The position numbers and the translations under genes were made by a program. Shown here one piece after another: positions 55,216 through 64,000 of a stretch of DNA of 64,000 nt (positions are counted from its first letter, which is position 1; the number at the start of each line of letters is the position of its first letter). The stretch covers positions 108,149,227 through 108,213,226 of the forward strand of contig NC_054702.1 of assembly GCF_016097555.1 (NCBI RefSeq), written 5' to 3'. Below the pieces are notes generated by a model. That model saw only the letters and a program-made list of their open reading frames with translations. It ran no database searches and was not told where the DNA came from. Source of the DNA: Gigantopelta aegis. Taxonomy: Eukaryota; Mollusca; Gastropoda; Neomphalida; Peltospiridae.

Positions 55216-58200
55216 CTGTCAATACATAGGTTGAGGCAACATTATACCACTTTGATATTTAAAAATTTAGTATTAAAACTTAAGCTATGAAGATAATTAC
55301 CTACGGTATCACTATCAGTATATATATTAAAAACAAAATACAATAATATATTTCAAATTTTGTATCCAAAAATGCAAACACTGATTCATCATCATATGTA
55401 CTAAAAATATTTTTAAAAAGCAAATTATATATATCAGTATTTGATTATCTTTTATCCCTACATACACAGAATTAGGATCAGACAAGTAAAATTCTAAAAC
55501 ATGTCTGCTAATAGTCGACTGCCGTATTCAGAATTTATATCATCATGGTATTACAAAAGTACTGTAAAAATACCAAAGTCAGTGGTCCAGTATTAATAAA
55601 ATGTTTAAAACTGTCCAGATGATTTATTATAGACACAAGAACTGTTTAATGTGTTTTGGTGATTGCTTTAAATGAACAAACCTTCCAACAAATACTTGAG
55701 GCTATATGATTTTGTGGTAACATGTTCCTTGCTTGATCTTTTCACGTCAAAAATCAACATTGCATCTGGTGACACGCCATGGCCACGATCAATCTACAAC
55801 ACAGATCATACAGCATACAGCACAGATCATGCAGCACAGTGTGACCCATCTCTAGAATGTAACAATTTACTTTCTCCAAAGCTTTAACTGAACGAAAAAA
55901 CCTTATACATGATCAGGGCCGTATCTCTGCACAATGCAGAATCGAATGGGTATTTGACAAAACAGTAGTTGTTTCCATGAATCTCTATCTAGTGCCTTGT
56001 CAATAAGAGGATAGCTACTCCTGAGATCCTTTACTGAAGATTTCAAAGAGGACTGCCACTTCCAGACTAGTTTACTAAATCAAAACTAGCACCGGACAGA
56101 GCTCATTAGAGTAAGTACAGCTGTGATGACATGCTCTCATGAACCACTGTCCCAACAGTGATGATATCAGGTGTTCGCAAAAGGTGAGCATATCCTGTCC
56201 CACCGTTGGCACCTGTCATGAGTACTGTAGTTCAAATAATATTTGTTTAATGCTGTCATTTATAGTTATTTTTGTGCTCATTTTCAATTAGGTTCAAGCA
56301 CGCTGTCCTGGGCATACACCTCAGCTATCTGGGCTGTCTGTCCAGGACTGTGGGTTGGTGATTAGTAATTAGTAAGTGAGAAGTCGGTGTAGTGGCCTTT
56401 CTCCTAACCATTAAGGTATTTAACCTCGCTCTGGATGGGGGGTGCACCCAATATCTACCAGCCTGAAGTCCATTGGCTTAACCACTACACCACAGAGGTC
56501 GGTTTAAATGCTGTTGAACAGTTACTGTTAATATATGATTGCCTTACTGAATAACACTAAAGGCATTAAAAGCAGGGGGCCAGTCAGTGTGACACTAGAT
56601 TACTTTAAAAATTATGCATTGACACACACAACTGAAAGATGAAATTAATATACAATTGCCCCCCCCCCACACACGCACTAGTTGCTAGCATCTTCTCCCC
56701 ATCATCCCAGGCAAAAGTTGCTGGCATTTTTAAGTGCCTATGAAGCTTTGTCATTATTAACTTTTCCCTCCTTATCTATACAGTAGCAATTGAACTGATT
56801 TAGTCCTTGGGTAATTGCTACAGAACTCACCTCGAATGATAGATTAATGTAGGGAACTGAAGGTCTCATCATGGCTGATTTCGCAAGCACTCTTGTTGTG
56901 GAAAACAGACTCATTCTACTTCCAGGACTGAAAAAGATGAATAATATATTAGAAATACATTGAAATATTGTAACAAAAATATTCCAGTAACAGCATTTTG
57001 CAAACATACAGTATCACCAACACATTCACAGTATTTCAATAGCACAAATTATTTGTGTTTTACATATTTTTTGTCTCTCTCCTAAAACATACAATCTTAG
57101 CTATAATATACAGATTATCAGGGGTGGATCCAAGAAATATTCCTGGGAAGGGACTAAGGGGAAAAGGGCACATGACCTTTTCATGAAACATGCAATCCAA
57201 TAAAAAAAAAAAAAATTATAATAATTTTTAAAAAATAAACCAACAGAAAAAAGGCACTTTAATATAATTATATGGGTGGAGGACAGGTCCCTAGGTACCT
57301 GATTATGAAATAAATTTCATGAAACTTGAATTAGTATGTTAAAAATATAGGGAAACATTAAAACAATCTCAACATATTATGCTATATTACCCAGTATTCA
57401 ACTTTACTTTGGGGGTTAAAAAACCCAAATTGTTTATGTATTTTTTTTAAAACTTACTGATCAAGACGTACTTTGAAGTACACATCACTATCAACTTTTT
57501 CCAGACCTTTTGACTGTATCACTTTACCAACCACACTGTAGAATTTCTCTGTATCGATGGAGCTAACTGGCAAACATTAAGAGAGAAAAGAACAATTAAT
57601 TGAAAAGTAATATCTTTAGCTTTAAACACGAATTATACTGCTGGAACTGGTCTTTTGGATAATTTAGAAAGGATTAATGAATTAATTAATGTTTACACCT
57701 CAGTATGATAAATACATCGGATACATATGTTGGCTAATTTAGAATACAATCAGTTTGTAAAAATATTTCCTTGATGCTTGAAGTTTTAATTATTACTTAT
57801 TTAATTATTATTATTATTATTACAACATTATTAACACCTGTATAACATTAAAGTTTGTTTTGTTTAACAATACCACTAGAGCACCTTGATTAATTAATAA
57901 TTGACTATTGGATGTCAAACATTTGTTAATTCTGACACGTAGTCATCAGAAGAAACCTGCTACATTTTCCACAGACAGGATAGCACATACCACAGCCTTT
58001 GTAACACCTGCATAAAATAACTCATACCATATTAAAAGAAAGCACATATATATGACTTGTAATACATCTAACTGTTGTGGAAAATGCAACACGTTTATAT
58101 AGTGGTTATTATCACACTTTTAACACATGATAACACAAATTTTCTTCAACACCGTTGTTTGAAAAATACAATCCTTTGATTTGTTTGTAAATATTCGGCC

Positions 58201-61200
58201 AACACTTGAAATATTTTATCTTTAAAACTTAAATAACTAACTTACGTCATACCTCAATATGATGTCACTTATAACAATATGATGTAACGTCACAACTGAC
58301 AGCACACAAACCTTAATAATTTGTTATTTCAAGCCTCTGAATATGCATCTATTCCAATAACTAAGAGTCAATAAAACAATTTAATTGGCAAATAATTATA
58401 TTGTTGTTAATTTGATAACTTCATTTAACAGAAAGATTAAATGTTATTATCTATAGTGTAAAACAATGTCAAATTAATAATTGTTTTCTTTACTAGAAGT
58501 TTGTATTAATGGGTTCATAAACAAAAATGAACATCATATCTAATAATATTATCACTGTATTAAAGATAATAGTTGCGTACTAAATAATAGTAATAAACTC
58601 CATCAAGGATCTCTGAACTGACAGCTATATTCAATCTCCAAAATAAAAACATCCTCAAGGATATAAATAAGAACCCAACCAGATTACTGCTTTACATAGC
58701 AATACCATTTAAAAAGTTCAACAGACTAAATCATTTCATTTAAAAGTATATTATTTAAGCTGTAAAACACTGTGCACTTCATAAAGAAGGAAGTGATATG
58801 GGACAGTATTAATTAATATATGAATTTAATTCTAACAAAGAATGTACATGATGACATACAGGTTTCAATAATAGTTATAAAACTTTGCTAACATGCATTC
58901 AAAAAAATACTGAATCAAAATATACATCACAAAAGAATGTTACATAACAATAAACGACCACAGCATGCCAACTGATCTGTGAATAAAATTACATTTAATT
59001 AAGTTATAATTTTCTCTGTCTGAAGAAGTTTGTTTTGTTTAATAACACCACTAGAGCACATTGATTATTAATCATCAGCTATTGGATGTCAAACATTTGT
59101 TAATTTTGACATATAGTCTGAGAGAAGAAACCCGCTACATTTTTCTACTAGTAACAAAGGATCTTTTATATGCACCATCCCACAGACAGGGTAGCACATA
59201 CCATGGCCTTTGCTATACCAGTCATAGTGCACTGGCTAGAGCGAGAAATAGCCTAATAGGCCCACCGACGGAGATTGATCCTAGACCAACCGCGCATCAA
59301 GCGAGCGTGTTACCACTGGGCTATGTTCTGCCCTTTGAAGACACAAGTGATTTTATTGATTCATCTTAGGTATCAACTTTCATTCCCGTTAATCAACAGC
59401 TATACTTAAAACCTATTTAATAATTTGAAGTGTTATCAAATCATTGCCTGATAACACCTATATTGCAAGCATAACTTTGGCATTGCTATGTGTTATCAGG
59501 TCACTAGAAACAGAATTCTGCATATGACACAGGGTTCGTTGCTAATTTTTCAAGCATCCAATTCCAGCAATACCAGTAAATGTTGAAGAGCATAAATAAA
59601 TATAACTTCTACACTTCTCGTAACATAAGAAAACCTTTTATTTTTAAATTTTCTCTCCTCCACCCCCATTCAGAATGAGCCAGTATTTTGAATTAAACAA
59701 ATTAAAAGCAAGTACATATATATTCCAGCAAAGAAATTTAAGAATTTTGCATGAGCACTGGCAAGTAATGATGTAGATAGAAGTATCGATGTAGATAGTA
59801 GTGACAAAGAAGTGCTCAACAGCCAGTGACGTAGACCTTCCTTAAAACCGACCTAAACTGGTGTTTATTATCACAGAAAAAACTTTAAAAATACAGCTTA
59901 AAAGGGGTTGCATGATAAAACAAATCAATGTACTGCGTTTTGATATTGTGATTATTTGGCTCCATTCGATAATAGTGTAACGAGCTCGCTGAAGTTTGCC
60001 CTTTACACCAGTATCTAAACTTCACCCAAAAACATGATATCACAATGTAGTAAACTGAGAGTTTACACTGGCATGCAAACTATAACATGCCACAGATTGT
60101 TGGGGCATGTGTGTGTGTGTGTGTGTCGGGGGGTGGGGGTATGATATCATATATATTTGCCATAAATTGGTAGCAAGTGTGGTTTGTGTATGCATATATC
60201 AACACATGCAGGCATGTACTAATTAAGGGCTTTAATCCAATAAGTTGTGTTGGATACACACTGACTAATTTTTGATACATTAACATGCACTTTATACATA
60301 AAGTTGTTTTCATTCACAATTTTTCTTACATTATATAACTGCCACAGTAACAAATATAATGGCTGAAAAAAGCAAAAATTGACAAATAAAATGTTTATGT
60401 CATAAAATTAGTTTTTATTTTTTAACCCAAAATTCCAAACACATAAAATATTTCCCGCTCATTCACATTCTGAACAAACAACATTGTTCCATATGTTCCA
60501 TTTGTTGTGTCATGCCAAGAGAAAAAATGGAAGGAATGTTTAATGCCTCCCGGCATGTTGCTTAATCATCGCCTGTTATAAAAAAGTTAATAAAGTTTGT
60601 TTTGTTTAACGACACCACTAGAGCACATTGATTTATTAATTAACATTCTGACCTGTAGTCCTAGAGAGGAAATCCACTAAATGTTTTCATTTTCATTAGT
60701 AGCAAGGAATCTTTTATATGTACCATTCCACAGACAGGATAGCACATACCAGTCTTTGATACACCAATCGTGGTGCACTGGCTGGAACGAGAGATAGCCT
60801 AATGGGCCCATGGATGGGGATTGATCTCAAACTGATCACGCATGAAACAAGCGTTTTACCACTGGACTACATCCAGTGCTGCCTGTTATAAAAGATCTAT
60901 GTCGTAACTGTAACACTTAGAGAAGAAACCCGCTGTCACCACATAAGCTGTAATTACCTTTTGATTAGTAGCAAGGAGTACATGATATGCACTTTTATAA
61001 AAACAGGACAGCAGTGAACATACCACAGCCTTTAATATTCCAATCATGGAGTATTTGCTGGATCATAATGGACCTCCGTGCAGCCCCATCCCCGACAGTA
61101 ATTTCTTCTGGTCCCATTATTAAACAACTGAAAGCATGACTCTTGGTCCTGCTAGGTACTTGATATCATTTATCTTTGAGATTTAGAAACTTATTAATCT

Positions 61201-62929
61201 ATGAATACAAATCTTAACATTTTTGTATTTCAATAAGTAAATGTAATTCATTAGAGTACCACAACACTCTAAGCAAGGCAACTGGCAGATATTTAATGAT
61301 ACACATCGATTAATATAAATACACATGTACAATTAATATAAATACAGTTGATCACTAGAACACAAACAAGGCTGGGATACTGAAAATAACAGTGCACTAC
61401 ACAGTAAACACATGAATAAATAGGATGACAGGAGCTTCCAGCACCCAGCAGAAGTCTGTGGACACACAGAGAGAAGTGTTATCATAGAAGTGTTATCATA
61501 ACAGGGTTACGGCTTACCCACAGCAGGAGGGTCGATGTGGTCTACAGAAAAGTAAGTCATATTATGTATGAAGCAGAAAACATAATTTGCACACACTTGG
61601 AAAAGAAAAACGAAAATTCACAGGATTAAGAGCAGTCACTAATCGTATAAATAAGTATTGCAGTGAAAGGTTCAAGCTTAAACATGAAGGTGGAATACAA
61701 GAATTCTTGTTATTAATAAATAATTGAAAAATATATTTGGAGCACAGACTTTTGAAAACCATGCTATGCTATCAACCCCTGCAATTGCCCATGGCAATCG
61801 GTATTGTCATGAACTTTTTAATTATCTCCGACACTTTTTTTTTTGATGTGGACATTTTCTTAATTACAGGTGTTGGGCTATGACTATTTTTCAACTAAGA
61901 AAAAAAAGTATCTTAAGTTTGTATTTGGTATTATATATATATGTACACTTAAAAAAACACCTTATCATAGTCCAATAATTATTAATCCCATTTTGGAAGG
62001 GAAAGTTCTTGTTCAGTATTTCTCCTATTATGTTTATTGTTTTATTACTTGCTAAATATAGTTAAAGAGACTAGCCGTAGCAAAACTTCTGTTTGTTCCC
62101 TATTAAAATTAACACACATCCTGCATTTGTTTTTAAATAACATTGGGTTGCATTAACCATAGTTTGACACGCAATAGCCGATGTATTTTTCGTGCTGGGG
62201 TGTCGTTAAACATTCATTCATTCATTCATTTGTTTTTAAATATTATCTAACCTTTAACATGTTTTAAATACAAAGCATTATACAGATAAATAAATTATAA
62301 ATGACCATTTGCCAAATTATTTTAAATTTCATTTTGTCATTGCAAGAAATAATAAATCTGTATGTACAAAATTACTAATTAAAATGTCCAAAAATGCATT
62401 GGTTAAAAAGAGATTGATATCCTAAGCAAAGAAATGTAAGTAAATTTTAATTTTAATAATGTAACAATATTGTATTTGCTGAAAACCTTTCAAAATGGCT
62501 ACAAACTCTGGGTAGTCCCTTTAATTATGAGAATTTTACATGGCAACCATACATATGAGTCTTCATTCAAACCCACTGGCAGACTTAATAAAAGGGGAGT
62601 GAGTATGCACAGGAGGAATAATTACTAAATTACACATAAGAAAAACCCCCACCTTGTAAACAAAAGTGGAATATTTAGCAGGAAGGGGGAAAAAAAGGAA
62701 TATTTGTTTAATTAATGACATCTCATCCCATTTTAAACTACAGCTATTTGGTGTCTAACAAATGGTTCTTTTGACATTTAATGACATTTAATAATCATTA
62801 AAATTCTTATAACAACTACAGTGTCAAATTATTTACCCACCACCAAAAAAAAAATGACATGCTTACGTCTGAATGGTTCAAGCACACCTACTGTGGGCAC
62901 AGCCACTGGGTTTGTATTGCAGGCTGTGT
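55064..62929 (-). CDS. Unrecognised protein, last six exons (5' incomplete)
   Basis: Exons 62929-62867, 61541-61518, 57566-57458, 56927-56831, 55793-55682 and 55215-55064. All are bounded by GT-AG and all phases fit, giving 185 codons and TGA. Landmarks in order: NPVAVPTVGVLEPFRHHID, FYSVVGKVIQSKGLEKVDSD, VYFKVRLDHPGSRMSLFSTT, MMRPSVPYINLSFEIDRGHG, MLIFDVKRSSKEHVTTKSYS, GIIKWVSLDGGVELEVSLST, and a basic end HRHRSPRFLKSFSFRRNKID. Alternating hydrophobic residues suggest a beta-sandwich fold, perhaps C2-like, with a basic tail; no catalytic motif is seen. No signal peptide or membrane span in this part. I do not recognise the family. The coherent phase chain over six small exons makes a real gene likely. 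Confidence 0.75.
55682..55793 (-). CDS. Unrecognised gene, exon with IDRGHGVSPDAML
   Basis: Acceptor GTTGTAG, donor GGAAG|GTTTGT, phases 0 and 1. 112 nt encoding IDRGHGVSPDAMLIFDVKRS to SLKYLLE. Confidence 0.72.
56262..56506 (-). repeat. SINE copy, third head type
   Basis: Read on the minus strand: GACCTCTGTGGTGTAGTGGT (A-box-like head), GCTGGTAGATATTGGGTGCA, then near the 3' end GCTGAGGTGTATGCCCAGGA and AGCGTGCTTGAACCTAATTG. Unlike the other two head types its body does not share their core. Confidence 0.7.
56831..56927 (-). CDS. Unrecognised gene, exon with MSLFSTTRVLAKS
   Basis: Acceptor CATCTTTTTCAG, donor TCGAG|GTGAGT, entry phase 2 and exit phase 0. Encodes PGSRMSLFSTTRVLAKSAMM and RPSVPYINLSFE. 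Confidence 0.75.
57120..57300. repeat. Possible CAGGGGTGGATCC-ended element
   Basis: CAGGGGTGGATCCAAG resembles the CAGTGGCGGATCC terminus of the elements at 4520 and 6838, and is followed by the same kind of poly-A and AATTATAATAA stretch. No right end found. Confidence 0.4.
57458..57566 (-). CDS. Unrecognised gene, exon with FYSVVGKVIQSKG
   Basis: Acceptor TGTTTGCCAG, donor GATCA|GTAAGT, entry phase 1 and exit phase 2. Encodes SSIDTEKFYSVVGKVIQSKG and LEKVDSDVYFKVRLD. Confidence 0.75.
57852..58012 (-). repeat. SINE fragment
   Basis: GTTTGTTTTGTTTAACAATA (tail), TTGGATGTCAAACATTTGTT, then CACAGACAGGATAGCACATA and a short remnant. An internal deletion removes the AGCAAGGGATC block. Confidence 0.8.
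59025..59340 (-). repeat. Full-length SINE, first head type
   Basis: Tail GTTTGTTTTGTTTAATAACA; core AAAGGATCTTTTATATGCAC; head on the minus strand TAGCCCAGTGGTAACACGCT and TGGTCTAGGATCAATC. Same orientation as the host gene, in its intron. Confidence 0.9.
59425..60085 (-). repeat. Dispersed repeat, partner at 12640-13135
   Basis: Shares CCTGATAACACCTA, TTTGGCATTG, GCATCCAATTCCAGCAAT and GTTTTGATATTGTG with the partner. An internal inverted pair (GTTTTGATATTGTG and AACATGATATCACAATG) points to a foldback structure. Confidence 0.45.
60590..60880 (-). repeat. SINE copy, first head type, internally deleted
   Basis: Tail GTTTGTTTTGTTTAACGACA; core AGCAAGGAATCTTTTATATG; head GGGGATTGATCTCAAACTG and ACCACTGGACTACATCC complement. 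A piece near TTAATTAACATTCTGACC is missing. Confidence 0.85.
60900..61090 (-). repeat. Old SINE remnant adjoining the previous copy
   Basis: AGAAGAAACCCGCTGTCACC, TTGATTAGTAGCAAGGAG and ACATACCACAGCCTTTAATA. Heavily diverged. Confidence 0.55.
61518..61541 (-). CDS. 24-nt microexon of the unrecognised gene
   Basis: Flanked by TTTTCTGTAG and GTAAGCC, entry and exit phase 1, encoding HIDPPAV between R and V. Because it is 24 nt and symmetric, inclusion or skipping would keep the frame. A TGC lies about 32 nt upstream of the acceptor inside TTTTCTGC, similar to the UGC context of neural microexons. Confidence 0.65.
61542..62866. other. Intron of the unrecognised gene
   Basis: Carries a SINE 3' fragment at 62166-62230. 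No exon seen. Confidence 0.5.
62166..62230 (+). repeat. SINE 3' fragment with (ATTC)n tail
   Basis: GACACGCAATAGCCGATG, GTGCTGGGGTGTCGTTAAAC, then ATTC repeated about five times. The same family as 2109-2160. Confidence 0.75.
62867..62929 (-). CDS. Unrecognised gene, first exon visible in the window
   Basis: Acceptor TTCTTACTTTAG, donor AGAC|GTAAGC, phases 1 and 1, 63 nt. Encodes TACNTNPVAVPTVGVLEPFR. The entry phase shows that a further upstream exon exists, either in the last kilobase or beyond the window. Confidence 0.65.
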
Positions 62930-63070
62930 CTAAAGTAAGAAGGGGTACCCAGCACCTGTTATTACATATTTGTTTCTCCCTGTTGACGTATTTGCATTGC
63001 AGTGAGTAAGGGTGACTATATGCAAGCTAAACAAATCTGTCTATTAACATGTGCAATTTTTATTAACCTA

Positions 63071-63369
63071 TTATGTCTAACAGTAACAAAACACAGACCC
63101 AACATAGAACATATTATGTCTAACAGTAACAAAACACAGACCCAACATAGAACCTGTTATGTCTAACAGTAACAAAACACAGACCCAACATAGAACCTGT
63201 TATGTCTAACAGTAACAAAACACAGACCCAACATAGAACCTGTTATGTCTAACAGTAACAAAACACAGACCCAACATAGAATCTGTTATGTCTAACAGTA
63301 ACAAAACACAGACCCAACATAGAACATGTTATGTCTAACAGTAACAAAACACAGACCCAACATAGAACA
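63071..63369. repeat. 43-bp minisatellite, 7 copies
   Basis: TTATGTCTAACAGTAACAAA marks each unit at 63071, 63114, 63157, 63200, 63243, 63286 and 63329. The copies are almost identical. It lies about 140 bp upstream (in transcript sense) of the 62929 exon. Confidence 0.95.
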
Positions 63370-64000
63370 AATTGATAAAATGACTATTGTAATAAGCAGA
63401 AGAGAAAATCATATATTAGATGAAAAAAGATCTGTGTAAAATGGTGCATTTTTAGAAAAGACAATACATAAAATTTGTCCCATTAATTAAGGGGACAAAT
63501 TGAAACTGTAGAAAGCAGGATACATATTGAACCAAATAAGAAACTTGACACTTTAAAAAAAAAAAAAGCTGCAGTCTGTTCTAAATGTTGCTAGAAATTT
63601 TGGATACAGTAGACAGACAAATCAATGATCTGATCACAGGAACCACAATTAAACTGGTTTATGTATATTTGACCATCTAAGGTCAGAGGCATGTGATGTG
63701 ACATTATGTATAGTGGACAGACAACTCCATTGATGTCATCTGCATAACTGTTTTATAATCTGCAGAAAGATAAACCATTAAAAATATTTTACTTAATGTC
63801 ACATATAAAATGTGATTTTGTCCCCAACCTGAAGTCATTTTCAGTCATTTGTGCTCCATGTAAAGTATACTAAGATAAGATCAATTATTTAGAATACAAA
63901 AGAGGTATCTTGTTCCTTGATTGGTTACATATTTACACATTAGATAAGCGGAAATAGAATGTTATCAGAAATAAAGTAATAAAATAGCAAACTTTTTATG
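63370..64000. other. Right edge, unassigned
   Basis: Probably intron of the unrecognised gene. No exon with supporting splice sites was found. Confidence 0.35.

Larger units (their letters stand above)
57567..61517. other. Large intron of the unrecognised gene
   Basis: Contains SINEs at 57852, 59025, 60590 and 60900 and the dispersed repeat at 59425-60085. No additional exon is needed: the 24-nt exon and the 57566 exon join in phase. Confidence 0.5.

Noticed and set aside
59061-59369. 102-codon frame as a gene
   Set aside because: Lies within a full-length SINE; translation of the repeat only. The same applies to 48068-48418, 21897-22160 and 24421-24603.

Overview
The window looks like AT-rich animal nuclear DNA, most likely from a mollusc or another lophotrochozoan. 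The genes are split by GT-AG introns of hundreds to thousands of bases. The space between is packed with 5'-truncated, tRNA-headed SINEs whose tails share a GTCGTTAAA motif, with short inverted-repeat DNA elements, LINE fragments and one whole Tc1 transposon. The taxon is inferred from repeat style and protein resemblance; no database was searched.

Layout, left to right. 504-1445 (minus) is the last exon of a six-motif kelch protein. 1751-11400 is a repeat field: SINEs, CAGTGGCGG-type elements, a decayed LINE, and an element with internal tandem repeats. 11478-30348 (minus) is BTBD7, a two-BTB-domain protein. Seven coding exons give a 788-residue product with every splice phase consistent, followed by a possible 3' UTR of up to 5.5 kb. 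30349-43846 is the gene-poor stretch between BTBD7 and the next gene; it holds an intact Tc1 transposon (34151-35638) and several SINEs. 43847-47451 (plus) is a two-exon COX8 gene (cytochrome c oxidase subunit 8, 71 aa) with a 3.4-kb repeat-filled intron. 48604-48855 is a Tc1 transposase scrap. 55064-62929 (minus) holds the last six exons (185 codons) of a protein I do not recognise, including a 24-nt microexon. BTBD7 and COX8 point away from each other; COX8 and the unrecognised gene converge.

The strongest oddity is inside BTBD7. At two different exons the exon's 3' end together with its splice donor has been tandemly copied into the following intron: 11 copies of an 84-bp unit (18831-19733) and 7 copies of a 41-bp unit (28883-29168). 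Both units read, on the transcribed strand, as a segment starting with a good GT donor and containing a pyrimidine-rich AG. The 84-bp unit is exactly 28 codons and open over the first copies, so alternative donor use could lengthen the protein in 28-residue steps, or create tiny introns. Other points of note are a 68-bp near-perfect palindrome with 9-bp flanking repeats inside a SINE, a 2.1-kb inverted repeat in BTBD7 intron 2, and SINE families that combine different tRNA heads with a shared core and tail.

The host genes have no evident joint function. BTBD7 and COX8 homologues (BTBD7, COX8C) are also close neighbours on human chromosome 14, from memory, so the linkage may be old.
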